Positions 43,330-52,075 of a stretch of DNA of 64,000 bases are shown here, one piece after another; within the stretch, counting starts at the first letter, position 1; each line of letters opens with the position of its first letter. The position numbers and the translations under genes are program-made. The notes beneath the pieces were generated by a model that saw only the letters and a program-made list of their open reading frames with translations, ran no database searches and was not told the origin of the DNA. The stretch is from Nitrobacter sp039808345 (GTDB taxonomy: Bacteria; Pseudomonadota; Alphaproteobacteria; Rhizobiales; Xanthobacteraceae): the NCBI RefSeq assembly GCF_047824785.1, contig NZ_CP181167.1:310001-374000 (forward strand). The letters run 5' to 3'.

Positions 43330-44673
43330 TCATCTTCGCACGCAGATGACGCGAACCACGGTGGCCTCCGCATCGAACGATCCCTCGAACGGATCTACAT
43401 CGTTGGCTTTCAGAAAAGCGCGCAGGGCTGCCGCGGGAGCCAGCACGGCCTGCGCGGGAGGCGCCGCGCCGGAAAGCCCGGCGATGTCCGCAGGCTGCAG
43501 GAGCGCGAGCCCCGCGAGTTGTCCTTTTGCATCAAGCGCCGCCGCGCCGGAAAAGCCTGATGCGGGCGCCGGCGTCAGCATCGATTCACCGCCGCCGCCC
43601 TGCGCCACCGAGGCCTTGACGCGACTGACGGCGGAGCCGCCGCCCTGGTTTTGCGGATCGGTGATGCCGACCAGATCGATGCTCCCTTTGACGGCATCGG
43701 GGCCGAGCGCGATCGGCTGCAACCCGTGCGCGCCGTAGACGCGCAGCAGCGCGAGGCCGTGATCCTTGTCGCCGGCGATCCTGTCGGCGTAGCCATGGCC
43801 CGTGACGACGATCGACCGGCATCCGTCGGTGGCGTCGTGACCGGTCAGGATCGCGCCGTCTTTACTCACGATCACCCCGCTTGCATATTCCACGAGCTTG
43901 CGCGGCGGCGGACCGTTCGCCGGAAACGGATCGAATGCGCTCGACATCGCGATCACCACGGGCTCCATGACGCCTTCGGTGGCCTGATCGTAGAGAATTG
44001 TCAGGATGCGGGCTTCGCTGTCGCGGAGCCGGCCGCGCATGTAGAATTTCTTCAGGCCCTGTGTGCCCGACAGCACGAAGACATCCGGTTTGACGGCGCT
44101 GTAGGTAACCTTGCGGCCGGGCGGTTGCCGGCGTTCGTGATCGGCAAGCCTGGCGGTTGTGAGGCCGGCTTCCTTGCGGCGCGTCGCGATGATCTGGATG
44201 GTGCCGGTTGAAGAACTCCATGTCGTGCCGTCGCCTGCGCTGGATTGCTGCGGCGTCAGCCTCATGGGCAGGCCCAGCCGGACGCCGGTCGCGGCGTCGG
44301 TGGCGATCTTCCAGCCGACATTCGCCCGCCCTTTCCGCGCGGCGGCAGTGAGAACGCTGCGTTCCTGCGGATTGAGCACGCCGGTCGGCTTGTTGCCCTG
44401 ATCCTTCTGGAATGCCTTGATTGCAGCGATCAGCCGGTCGCTGACCTCGCCATTGATGAGGCCGTTGTAGTGACCGGTCCATGCCAGGTCGGACTGAAGC
44501 GCCTGCCGCGCCGCTGCCGCCATCGCCCTCACGGTATCGGCCGGAGTTTGCGCCGGCGGGGGGACGGCGGCTTCCGGTTTGCTTCTCGCGCGTCCGATGG
44601 TGTCGCCGGGTTGCGCCTGGGCGGAGATCGTGGTGGCTACGATCATCAACGCCGCGGCGATCATCGCTCGCAT
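43330..44673 (-). CDS. Secreted trypsin-like protein with peptidoglycan-binding-like domain
   Basis: 447 residues from the start at 44673 (MRAMIAAALMIVATTISAQA), a clear signal peptide. A peptidoglycan-binding-like repeat follows at about 45-110 (YNGLINGEVSDRLIAAIKAF, then PTGVLNPQERSVL). The C-terminal half has a trypsin-like fold: His in LTGHDATDGC, Asp in DKDHGLALLRV and Ser in SGFSGAAAL. The last is GFSGAA in place of GDSGGP, so activity may be weak or specialised. The single-copy gene faces mutM tail to tail. Confidence 0.7.
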   Translation of the reverse strand: MRAMIAAALMIVATTISAQAQPGDTIGRARSKPEAAVPPPAQTPADTVRAMAAAARQALQSDLAWTGHYNGLINGEVSDRLIAAIKAFQKDQGNKPTGVLNPQERSVLTAAARKGRANVGWKIATDAATGVRLGLPMRLTPQQSSAGDGTTWSSSTGTIQIIATRRKEAGLTTARLADHERRQPPGRKVTYSAVKPDVFVLSGTQGLKKFYMRGRLRDSEARILTILYDQATEGVMEPVVIAMSSAFDPFPANGPPPRKLVEYASGVIVSKDGAILTGHDATDGCRSIVVTGHGYADRIAGDKDHGLALLRVYGAHGLQPIALGPDAVKGSIDLVGITDPQNQGGGSAVSRVKASVAQGGGGESMLTPAPASGFSGAAALDAKGQLAGLALLQPADIAGLSGAAPPAQAVLAPAAALRAFLKANDVDPFEGSFDAEATVVRVICVRR

Positions 44674-44742
44674 GGCAGCTTTCGTCTCCGTTGAAACGGC
44701 GCTATTGAAACACATCTGCCGGGCCGGTAACAGCGGCCACCT

Positions 44743-44848
44743 GTAGCGTTTTCAAGCGACGCGGAGACCGGTTCGCGTGAGGAGAACGCGTTAGAACAGT
44801 GATCCAGAGCTTCGCTTCTGATTCGATCAGAAGCGAATGCGCTCCAGG
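44743..44848 (+). repeat. Dispersed palindromic repeat, copy 3
   Basis: TAGCGTTTTCAAGCGACGCG, CCGGTTCGCGTGAGGAGAACGCG and the second hairpin CGCTTCTGATTC-GATCAGAAGCG. Same order of parts as the copy at 31712. Confidence 0.8.
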
Positions 44849-44895
44849 TGCGGGCCGGCGTACGGCGCCTGATTGACGGAGAGAACGGCAGGACC

Positions 44896-45696
44896 ATGCT
44901 AAGCGCCGACGAACTTGAACGCTATTCCCGGCACATCGTGATGCGCGAGGTCGGCGGCCCGGGCCAGAACGCGCTGCGCAATGCGCGCGTGCTGATGATC
45001 GGAGCGGGAGGACTCGGCGCGCCGGCGCTGATGTATCTGGCGGCGGCGGGCGTGGGGACGCTCGGCGTCATCGATGACGACATCGTGACGCTGTCGAACC
45101 TGCAGCGCCAAATCATCCACGCGACACCGGATATCGGCAGTCCCAAGGTCGAGAGCGCCGCGGACAAGATCCGCGCGCTCAATCCGCATGTCGCATTCCG
45201 CGCGCATCACATGCGGCTGGATGCGTCGAACGCGATGGCGCTTCTGGCGGACTACGACATCGTCGCCGAGGGCTCGGATAATTTCGCCACCCGCTATCTG
45301 GTGGCGGATGCGTGCTTTCTGGCCAGGAAGCCGCTGGTGACCGCCGCGCTCGGGGTGTTCGACGGATCGTTGACGACGATCCGCGCGCACGAGAAAAACG
45401 CCGATGGCGCGTTCAACCCGACCTACCGTTGCCTGTTCCCCGAACCGCCGCCCGAGGGCACGGTGCCGAGCTGCCAGCAAGCGGGCATTCTCGGCGCGCT
45501 GGCCGGCGTGCTCGGTTCGATGACGGCGCTGGAGGTGATCCGCGAGATCGTCGGGTTCGGCGAGGGACTGGTGGGGCGCTTGCTGATGGTGGATGCGCGC
45601 GCGATGCGGTTCGAGACGCTGAATTACAGGCGCGATCCGTCAAATCCGCTCAACGGCGATCATCCGACCATCACCGATTTGAGCGCGTATCGCTGA
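44896..45696 (+). CDS. ThiF/MoeB-family adenylyltransferase
   Basis: A 266-residue E1-like enzyme that adenylates the C-terminus of a sulfur-carrier protein (ThiS or MoaD type). The start at 44896 follows GGCAGGA. It shows ELERYSRHIVMREVGGPGQ, the nucleotide-binding VLMIGAGGLGAPALMYLA, DDDIVTLSNLQRQIIH, GSDNFATRYLVADAC and, near the C-terminus, GTVPSCQQAGILGALAGVLG. No rhodanese domain is attached. Whether it serves thiamine or molybdopterin synthesis is not decided by context. Confidence 0.9.
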   Translation: MLSADELERYSRHIVMREVGGPGQNALRNARVLMIGAGGLGAPALMYLAAAGVGTLGVIDDDIVTLSNLQRQIIHATPDIGSPKVESAADKIRALNPHVAFRAHHMRLDASNAMALLADYDIVAEGSDNFATRYLVADACFLARKPLVTAALGVFDGSLTTIRAHEKNADGAFNPTYRCLFPEPPPEGTVPSCQQAGILGALAGVLGSMTALEVIREIVGFGEGLVGRLLMVDARAMRFETLNYRRDPSNPLNGDHPTITDLSAYR

Positions 45697-45708
45697 AGCC
45701 GCTTCTTC

Positions 45709-45875
45709 CCACCCTCTCCCCTTGCGGGAGAGGGTGGTTTCGAACGCAGTGAGAAACCGGGTGAGGGGTACCTTGATAAGGTCGACCCCTCACCCGGCTC
45801 AATCTCGGTTCACTCGATTTCGCCACCCTAAGAGCGAGCTTTGCTCGTCTCGGCTCCCGCAAGGGAGAAGGAAGG
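45709..45875. repeat. Inverted-repeat cluster downstream of the ThiF gene
   Basis: A hairpin CACCCTCTCCC / GGGAGAGGGTG (45710-45736), then GGGTGAGGGG pairing with CCCCTCACCC, and a last GCTCCCGCAAGGGAGA that matches the first arm again. It lies between convergent genes and could end both transcripts. Sequences of this kind are frequent intergenic repeats in Bradyrhizobiaceae. Confidence 0.7.
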
Positions 45876-45882
45876 CACGCCG

Positions 45883-46884
45883 TCACAACATGCTCGGCAG
45901 CACGCGGTCCGGCGGCTTGTGGTTGTCGAGGAAGGTGCGGATGTTGATGATCACCTTCTCGCCCATCTCGACGCGGCCCTCGATGGTGGCCGAACCCATA
46001 TGCGGCAGCAGCACGACCTTGCCGGCCTTGGCGAGGCGGACCAGTCTCGGGTTGACCGCCGGTTCGTGCTCGAACACGTCAAGCGCGGCGCCTGCGATCT
46101 CGCCGGCCTCGATCAGCTTGGTCAGCGTGTCCTCGTCGATGACCGTGCCTCGCGCCGTGTTGACGATATAGGCGTCCTTGCGGATCAGCTTGAGGCGGCG
46201 CGCCGACAGCAGATGGAAGGTGGCCGGGGTATGCGGACAGTTCACCGAGATGATGTCCATCCGCGCCAGCATCTGGTCGAGCGAATCCCAATAGGTGGCG
46301 CCGAGCTCGTCGGCGATCTTCGGCGCCACGGGCTTGCGGTTATGGTAGTGGATCTGCAGGCCGAAGGCGTGAGCCCGGCGCGCCACGGCCTGGCCGATGC
46401 GGCCCATGCCGATGATCCCGAGCCGCTTGCCGCCGAGGCGCCGGCCGAGCATCCAGGTCGGCGACCAGCCCGGCCAGTCACCGCCCGCCGTCAGCAGCGC
46501 CGCGCCTTCGATGAAACGGCGCGGGACCGCGAGGATCAGCGCCATGGTCATGTCGGCAGTGTCCTCGGTGAGAACGTTCGGTGTGTTGGTGACGGTGATG
46601 CCGCGCTCGTGCGCGGCGACGACATCGATATTGTCGACGCCGTTGCCGAACTGTGCGATCAGCTTCAGCTTGCAGTCCGACTGTTTCAGCACCGCCGCGT
46701 TGATATGGTCGGTCACCGTCGTAACCAGGATGTCGGCGGTACGGACGGCGTCGATCAGCTGGTCGTGCGTCATCGGCCGGTCGTCGAGATTGAGTCGCGC
46801 ATCGAACAGTTCGCGCATTCGGGTCTCGACCGAGTCAGGCAGCTTGCGCGTGACGACAACCAGAGGCTTCTTCTTGATCGACAT
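45883..46884 (-). CDS. D-isomer 2-hydroxyacid dehydrogenase
   Basis: A 333-residue NAD(P)-dependent dehydrogenase of the glyoxylate/hydroxypyruvate reductase type. The nucleotide-binding motif is RLGIIGMGRIGQAVARRA. The substrate-side block is LIAQFGNGVDNIDV, and catalytic residues are seen in VNTARGTVIDEDTL (Arg), GAALDVFEHEP (Glu) and LPHMGSATIEGR (His). The N-terminal MSIKKKPLVVVTRKLPD is typical of the D-glycerate dehydrogenase group. Exact substrate not determined. Confidence 0.9.
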   Translation of the reverse strand: MSIKKKPLVVVTRKLPDSVETRMRELFDARLNLDDRPMTHDQLIDAVRTADILVTTVTDHINAAVLKQSDCKLKLIAQFGNGVDNIDVVAAHERGITVTNTPNVLTEDTADMTMALILAVPRRFIEGAALLTAGGDWPGWSPTWMLGRRLGGKRLGIIGMGRIGQAVARRAHAFGLQIHYHNRKPVAPKIADELGATYWDSLDQMLARMDIISVNCPHTPATFHLLSARRLKLIRKDAYIVNTARGTVIDEDTLTKLIEAGEIAGAALDVFEHEPAVNPRLVRLAKAGKVVLLPHMGSATIEGRVEMGEKVIINIRTFLDNHKPPDRVLPSML

Positions 46885-46894
46885 CGGGTGCTCT

Positions 46895-46972
46895 CTAGTG
46901 TGGTGGTTCAGAAGTTCGCTTCATTGCCCCATCGAGTCCGTCAAGCGAACTTCTGAACCTGAACCACACTAG
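46895..46972. repeat. CTAGTGT hairpin repeat, copy A
   Basis: Starts CTAGTGTGGTGGTTCAGAAG and ends CTTCTGAACCTGAACCACAC-TAG. The arms pair over about 27 bases around a 24-base loop. Confidence 0.85.
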
Positions 46973-46985
46973 AATCATAAAATTG

Positions 46986-47061
46986 CTAGTGTCCCTTTGA
47001 TTCCGAAGTTCGCATCAAAGGTTGCGGCAAGGGTATACGAACTTCGGAATCGGGACACTAG
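46986..47061. repeat. CTAGTGT hairpin repeat, copy B
   Basis: Starts CTAGTGTCCCTTTGATTCCG and ends ACTTCGGAATCGGGACAC-TAG. Same ends as copy A but a different arm sequence that still pairs. Confidence 0.85.
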
Positions 47062-47065
47062 TTTT

Positions 47066-47105
47066 CCGGTTTCGAGGTTCGCAGACCGCTGCGGCAACCC
47101 TTGAT
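47066..47105. repeat. CTAGTGT hairpin repeat, degenerate partial copy
   Basis: CCGGTTTCGAGGTTCGCAGA followed by CCGCTGCGGCAACCCTTGAT resembles the inverted right half of copy B, with changes in both arms. No partner arm is left. Confidence 0.55.
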
Positions 47106-47401
47106 GAGAAACGAAGTGACGCCGTTGCGCCGGATGCGTCCAAATCCGGGAAACGGCCTGTGGCGGAAATGCTATAGCATTCAGTCCCTGTTAACCCACA
47201 CGTTCGAAACTGCGGGCGCTGGCTGATATCGGCGTCGTCCTGGTATCCCGGGTTCCTCGCATCTTACGTGCACTTTCCCGGGCGTGTCCCGGTCATCCTG
47301 GGTTTGGTCCTCTCTAGCAGAAGGTCGTGCCAAGGCAAGACGGGGTCCGGAGGGCGGGGCGGCCGGGTCAGGCGGCGTGGTGAGCTTCTCGGGGGCAGAT
47401 G

Positions 47402-47932
47402 ATGATGGTGAAATGGCGCGCTCTTTCCATGGTGTTCGCAGCCGCGACGCTGGGTGCGGTCGCGATTCAAACGACCGCCGACGCCAAGGATTCCGCGCTG
47501 TCCACCAGCGGCCTGCCGGTTCCGCGCTATGTGAGCCTGAAGTCCGACCACGTTAACGTTCGCGCGGGCCCGACCAAGGATAACGACGTCGCCTGGGTCT
47601 ATACCAAGGCGGGCCTCCCTGTCGAAATCACCGCGGAGTTCGAGAACTGGCGCCGCATCCGGGATTCGGAGGGTGCCGAGGGTTGGGTCTATCACTCGCT
47701 GCTGTCAGGCCGCCGCACCGCGGTCGTCACGATGAAGGCGAAGGACGACTTCGCGGCGCTGTATGATCGCGCGGATGTTCAGGGCACGGTGGTCGCCCGC
47801 TTGCAGGCCGGCGTCGTGATGCAGGTCAAGCGTTGCGCCGCGGGATGGTGTCATGTCATGGGCGACGGCTTCGACGGCTGGATCGAGCAGCGGCGGCTCT
47901 GGGGCGTTTACGCCGACGAGAAGGTCAACTGA
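47402..47932 (+). CDS. Secreted SH3-domain protein
   Basis: 176-177 residues with a signal peptide (WRALSMVFAAATLGAVAIQ, then TTADAK). Two bacterial SH3-like units follow: LKSDHVNVRAGPTKDNDVAW with WRRIRDSEGAEGWVYHSLL, and a second with VVARLQAGVVMQVKRCAAGW and DGWIEQRRLWGVY. Two ATGs at 47399 and 47402 are adjacent. It probably binds cell-wall material in the periplasm; the exact role is unknown. Confidence 0.82.
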   Translation: MMVKWRALSMVFAAATLGAVAIQTTADAKDSALSTSGLPVPRYVSLKSDHVNVRAGPTKDNDVAWVYTKAGLPVEITAEFENWRRIRDSEGAEGWVYHSLLSGRRTAVVTMKAKDDFAALYDRADVQGTVVARLQAGVVMQVKRCAAGWCHVMGDGFDGWIEQRRLWGVYADEKVN

Positions 47933-47950
47933 TCGTCGATGGTTCGCGTC

Positions 47951-48110
47951 TAGAGCATCGGACCCGAAAGTGGGGACCGGTTTCGGGATAAATCCGATGC
48001 TCAATCAATTAACTGGAGCGGCGGCCTGATTCCATTTGATCGGCCGCCGTTCTAGAAAACGCGTCAGATCAACGTCCTGAGTTCCGCTTCCGATTCCATC
48101 GGAAAAGCGG
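47951..48110. repeat. Palindromic repeat pair after the SH3 gene
   Basis: GAGCATCGGA (47953-47962) pairs with TCCGATGCTC (47993-48002), with an inner CCCGAAA / TTTCGGG stem. GGCGGCC-TGATTCCATTTGATC-GGCCGCC follows, and then TAGAAAACGCGTCAGATCAA, like part of the other repeat family. Confidence 0.7.
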
Positions 48111-48190
48111 GAAGGTACTGACATCTCTCACAAAAACAAACGCCCGGCGCAAGGCCGGGCAATGCGAACGCGCTCGAGACCGCGGGCGGA

Positions 48191-48697
48191 TCAGCGCTTC
48201 TTGCGCAGACGCACAACCATGTCGATGCGGCTGATCTCGTAGCCCTCCGGCACGTTCGGCATCTTCTGCAGCACCAGATGCGGATCGGGAATGTCCACCA
48301 GCTCGTGATTGTTTTCGAGGTAGAAGTGGTGGTGGGCGGTGACGTTGGTATCGAAATACGTCTTGGTACCGTCGACGCTGACCTGGCGCAGCAATCCGGC
48401 GTCGGTCAACTGATTGAGCGTGTTGTAGACGGTGGCCAAAGAAACCGGAACCTTGGCGAGGGTCGCTTCTTCATAAAGCATTTCCGCCGTGAGGTGGCGC
48501 GCGCCCTTGCCGAACAGCAGCCAGCCCAGCGCCATGCGCTGCCGCGTTGGCCGCAGCCCGACCGATTGCAGCATTTCGTTGACGTCGTGCCAGGGGCAAC
48601 CCGTCAAAGTAGGCTGCCGTCCGTGACCGATCGCCGCGATATCACGGTCCTCCTCGGTCACAACCACGATGTTCTCGCTTGTACTCACGCCAGGCAT
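48191..48697 (-). CDS. irr: Iron response regulator Irr (Fur family)
   Basis: A 168-residue Fur-family transcription regulator. In rhizobia and relatives Irr controls heme and iron genes and is degraded when heme binds. The heme regulatory motif is seen in TGCPWHDVNEML (Cys-Pro near residue 33). The DNA-binding wing is VGLRPTRQRMALGWLLF, with ATVYNTLNQLTDAGLL. The second heme site His cluster is AHHHFYLENNHEL. It is the strongest clue to the family of the organism, and it is a candidate regulator of the receptor/exbB region at 5-13 kb. It is divergent from fabA. Confidence 0.95.
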   Translation of the reverse strand: MPGVSTSENIVVVTEEDRDIAAIGHGRQPTLTGCPWHDVNEMLQSVGLRPTRQRMALGWLLFGKGARHLTAEMLYEEATLAKVPVSLATVYNTLNQLTDAGLLRQVSVDGTKTYFDTNVTAHHHFYLENNHELVDIPDPHLVLQKMPNVPEGYEISRIDMVVRLRKKR

Positions 48698-49182
48698 TCG
48701 AAGCTCTTATCCAGCCGTCAACAGCCCCCACAGGGACCAACTATTTCAAACTATAGGAACAAAGACGTTCAGATGCAAGTTTTTCGCAACTAGAATGGCT
48801 CAAAACTAGTTCCGCGATCCGCCTTTGGGGCTAAAGTGATGCGCGGAAGCGGGCAAACGGCACCAGTGAACGTACACCCCGCAAGCCGGATCGCAAATCC
48901 GGGCATCGCGAATCCGGGCAGAGGCTCGCGATCCTGTAAACCGCCTCGCTCGATCGGTTTGGCGATTGGCCAGCGTCAATCCGCACGCGATCGGTTCGCT
49001 CCCTCCGAAACAACGGCTTGCATTCGGCGATCAGCGGCCACGGGTGCTCTTTGCCCCCTTCCGACCCTGTGTTAGAGAGCCACGAAGGCGCTGATCCCGG
49101 GGATCGGCGTCCGACCGAGGTGCACCCAGCTCGTGCGCCTTTCCAATCATCCATTGCCTAACAGAGAGAAAGGCCACGCAGC
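48698..49182. promoter_or_regulatory. Divergent irr / fabA upstream region
   Basis: About 485 bases with no gene. The part next to irr is AT-richer (ATGCAAGTTTTTCGCAAC near 48773-48790) and may hold its operator. The rest, toward fabA, has no clear motif. No tRNA was seen. Confidence 0.4.
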
Positions 49183-49707
49183 ATGCAGGACCGGCGCAGC
49201 AGCTATGATTATGAAGGTTTGCTGGCGTGCGGCCGGGGGGAACTGTTCGGGCCGGGAAACGCCCAGTTGCCGTTGCCGCCGATGCTGATGTTCGATCGTA
49301 TCACCGAAATAACGGAGGATGGCGGGGAGTTCGGAAAAGGATTGATCCGCGCCGAACTCGACGTCAAACCCGACCTCTGGTTCTTCGGCTGCCATTTCAA
49401 GGGCGATCCGGTGATGCCCGGCTGCCTTGGCCTCGACGCGCTCTGGCAGATGGTCGGGTTTTTCCTCGGCTGGACCGGGGGCGCGGGACGCGGCCGTGCG
49501 CTCGGTCTCGGCGAGTTGAAGTTCACCGGTCAGGTGCTGCCGCCCGTTCGCAAGGTCGTATATAATGTCGACATCAAGCGGGTGATGCGCTCGAAGCTGG
49601 TGCTCGGGATCGCTGACGGGTGGCTTTCCGCCGATGATGATATTATTTACCGCGCGAAAGACCTGAAGGTCGGCCTGTTCAAGCAGGATGCGGAGCCGGG
49701 GGCCTGA
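49183..49707 (+). CDS. fabA: 3-hydroxyacyl-ACP dehydratase/isomerase FabA
   Basis: 174 residues; makes trans-2 and cis-3-decenoyl-ACP, the branch point to unsaturated fatty acids. The active-site His lies in FFGCHFKGDPVMPGCLGLDAL and the partner acid in the second half. PPMLMFDRITEI and LGELKFTGQVLPP are family blocks. It follows AGAGAGAAAGG at good spacing. With fabB next, it forms the aerobic-independent route for unsaturated lipids. Confidence 0.96.
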   Translation: MQDRRSSYDYEGLLACGRGELFGPGNAQLPLPPMLMFDRITEITEDGGEFGKGLIRAELDVKPDLWFFGCHFKGDPVMPGCLGLDALWQMVGFFLGWTGGAGRGRALGLGELKFTGQVLPPVRKVVYNVDIKRVMRSKLVLGIADGWLSADDDIIYRAKDLKVGLFKQDAEPGA

Positions 49708-49791
49708 CAGCCGAGGCCGCCGGGTGGTTCAGCTTGCGATTTTTTGACGAGGACGCTTCATGAGACAACATGACTTTGGTGCGAGGAGATC

Positions 49792-51015
49792 ATGAGGCGG
49801 GTGGTCGTCACGGGGATGGGCATCGTCTCATCCATCGGAAACAGCACGCAGGAAGTGCTGTCCAGTCTCTTCGAGGCCAAATCCGGCATCACGCGCGCGG
49901 AGAAGTATGCCGAGCTCGGCTTTCGCTCCCAGGTGCAGGGCGCGCCGACGCTGAATCCGGCCGACGTGGTCGATCGCCGCGCGATGCGCTTCCTGGCCGA
50001 GGGCGCGGCGTGGAATCACGTCGCCATGGAGCAGGCGATCCGCGACTCGGGCCTGGAGTCCAGTGATATCTCCAATGAACGCACCGGGATCATCATGGGT
50101 TCCGGCGGTCCGTCCGCTCGCACGATCGTGGAAGCGGCCGACATCACCCGCAGCAAGGGGCCCAAGCGCGTCGGCCCGTTTGCTGTGCCGAAGGCGATGT
50201 CGTCCACCGCATCGGCGACGCTCGCCACCTGGTTCAAGATCAAGGGCGTCAACTATTCGATCTCGTCGGCCTGCGCGACCTCCAACCACTGCATCGGCAA
50301 TGCCTATGAGACCATTCAGATCGGCAAGCAGGACATCATTTTCGCCGGTGGCTGTGAGGAACTCGACTGGTCGCTCTCTGTGCTGTTCGATGCCATGGGC
50401 GCGATGTCGTCGAAATACAACGATACGCCGGCGACGGCCTCGCGCGCCTATGATGTCAGCCGCGACGGCTTCGTGATCGCCGGCGGCGCAGGCGTCGTGG
50501 TGCTGGAGGAGCTCGAACACGCGAAGGCTCGCGGAGCGCGCATCTACGGCGAGGTCGCCGGCTATGGCGCGACGTCGGACGGATACGACATGGTCGCGCC
50601 GTCGGGCGAAGGCGCCGAGCGCTGCATGAGGATGGCGCTGTCGACGGTGAAAACCAAGGTCGATTACATCAATCCGCACGCGACCTCGACGCCGGCCGGC
50701 GATCCGCCGGAGATCGAGGCGATCCGCAAGGTGTTCGGCGCCGGCGACAAGTGCCCGCCGATTTCCGCCACCAAATCGCTGACGGGGCATTCGCTCGGCG
50801 CGACCGGCGTGCAGGAAGCGATCTACTCGCTTCTGATGATGAACAACGGCTTCATTTGCGAAAGCGCCAACATCACCGAACTCGATCCGGTGTTCGCGGA
50901 TATGCCGATCGTGCGTAAGCGTATCGACGACGCCAGAATTGGCACGGTGATGTCGAATTCGTTCGGCTTCGGCGGAACCAATGCCACGCTGGTTTTCAAA
51001 CGACTGGATGCCTGA
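49792..51015 (+). CDS. fabB: 3-oxoacyl-ACP synthase I FabB
   Basis: 407 residues; elongates FabA products. The catalytic Cys is in ISSACATSNHCIGNA, the two His in INPHATSTPAGDPPE and TKSLTGHSLGATGVQ. The start MRRVVVTGMGIVSSIG is standard, behind GGTGCGAGGAG. The gene order fabA-fabB-fabI fits one transcript, although 172 bases with a repeat separate fabB and fabI. Confidence 0.96.
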   Translation: MRRVVVTGMGIVSSIGNSTQEVLSSLFEAKSGITRAEKYAELGFRSQVQGAPTLNPADVVDRRAMRFLAEGAAWNHVAMEQAIRDSGLESSDISNERTGIIMGSGGPSARTIVEAADITRSKGPKRVGPFAVPKAMSSTASATLATWFKIKGVNYSISSACATSNHCIGNAYETIQIGKQDIIFAGGCEELDWSLSVLFDAMGAMSSKYNDTPATASRAYDVSRDGFVIAGGAGVVVLEELEHAKARGARIYGEVAGYGATSDGYDMVAPSGEGAERCMRMALSTVKTKVDYINPHATSTPAGDPPEIEAIRKVFGAGDKCPPISATKSLTGHSLGATGVQEAIYSLLMMNNGFICESANITELDPVFADMPIVRKRIDDARIGTVMSNSFGFGGTNATLVFKRLDA

Positions 51016-51150
51016 TTTGTAACGGCTGCTCGCAAGACCGGCGGCGGTCACAGTAGCGATTTTTCAGGACCGGGCTTGGCGCGAAGCGTGTCTTGCGCGG
51101 ATGATCCGGCCATCCCAACCTTCCAACCTGTCCACGTCGCCAAGGCGTGG

Positions 51151-51173
51151 ATGCCCGGCACGGGGCCGGGCAT
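51151..51173. repeat. REP-like palindrome ATGCCCGGC / GCCGGGCAT
   Basis: A perfect stem of 9 with a 5-base loop in the fabB-fabI gap. Related palindromes occur at 60662-60690 and 60726-60752. Confidence 0.7.
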
Positions 51174-51187
51174 GACGGAGTTCCCAC

Positions 51188-52021
51188 ATGACACACCTCA
51201 TGCAAGGCAAGCGCGGCCTGATCATGGGCGTCGCCAACGACCACTCGATCGCCTGGGGCATCGCCAAGATGTTGGCCGCCCACGGCGCGGAACTGGCCTT
51301 CACCTATCAGGGCGAGGCGCTGGCCAAGCGGGTGCGGCCGCTCGCCGAATCGGTTAGCGGCAAAATGGTGCTGCCGTGCGACGTCGAGGACATCGCCTCT
51401 GTCGACAAGGTGTTCGCCGATATCGGCAAGGCCTGGGGCAAGATGGATTTCCTGGTCCATGCCATCGCGTTCTCCGACAAGAGCGAACTCAACGGCCGCT
51501 ATGCCGACACGACGCGCGAGAATTTCGCGCGCACCATGCTGATCTCGTGCTTCGCCTTCACCGAGGCGGCCAAGCGCGCCGCCGCCTTGATGCCGGATGG
51601 CGGCAGCATGCTCACGCTGACCTATAACGGCGGCGATCGCGCGATGCCGAACTACAACGTGATGGGCGTGGCCAAGGCGGGGCTGGAAGCATCGGTGCGC
51701 TATCTGGCGGTCGATTTCGGCGCGCGGAACATTCGCGTCAATGCCATTTCGGCAGGTCCGATCCGCACGCTGGCCGGCGCCGGCATCGGCGATGCGCGCT
51801 TCATGTTCGCGTTCCAGCAGAAACATTCGCCGCGGGGGCGCGGCGTCAGTCTCGACGAACTCGGCGGCGCGGGGCTTTATTTGTTGTCGGATCTGTCCGG
51901 CGGGGTTACCGGCGAGATTCACTTCGTCGATTCCGGCTACAACATCATCGCGATGCCGCAGCCCGACGCGTTGCGGAGCGAAGGCATGAGCAACGGCGCG
52001 CCGAACGACGCGGCGAAGTAA
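51188..52021 (+). CDS. fabI: Enoyl-ACP reductase FabI
   Basis: 277 residues; NADH-dependent last step of each fatty acid elongation cycle and the target of triclosan and diazaborine. The N-terminal GLIMGVANDHSIAWGIAK is the unusual nucleotide motif of FabI. LTYNGGDRAMPNYNVMGVAK carries the Tyr-x6-Lys active site. AGPIRTLAGAGIGDAR and the C-terminal GEIHFVDSGYNI are also typical. It has no redundant copy in the window. Confidence 0.95.
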   Translation: MTHLMQGKRGLIMGVANDHSIAWGIAKMLAAHGAELAFTYQGEALAKRVRPLAESVSGKMVLPCDVEDIASVDKVFADIGKAWGKMDFLVHAIAFSDKSELNGRYADTTRENFARTMLISCFAFTEAAKRAAALMPDGGSMLTLTYNGGDRAMPNYNVMGVAKAGLEASVRYLAVDFGARNIRVNAISAGPIRTLAGAGIGDARFMFAFQQKHSPRGRGVSLDELGGAGLYLLSDLSGGVTGEIHFVDSGYNIIAMPQPDALRSEGMSNGAPNDAAK

Positions 52022-52075
52022 ACCTTCTGAAGCGGCGCGGCAGTCGCACCCCGTCTCATAAGCGGTGAGGCCGAA

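Larger units (their letters stand above)
46885..47401. other. Noncoding gap packed with hairpin repeats
   Basis: About 520 bases between divergent genes. The left half is filled by three consecutive copies of one hairpin repeat (46895-46972, 46986-47061, 47066-47105). The right half, including the probable promoter of the SH3 gene, shows no further structure. Confidence 0.7.

Noticed and set aside
49828..51051. 407-residue frame antisense to fabB
   Set aside because: fabB on the plus strand has the Cys-His-His triad; the reverse frame is His/Arg-rich without any family match.
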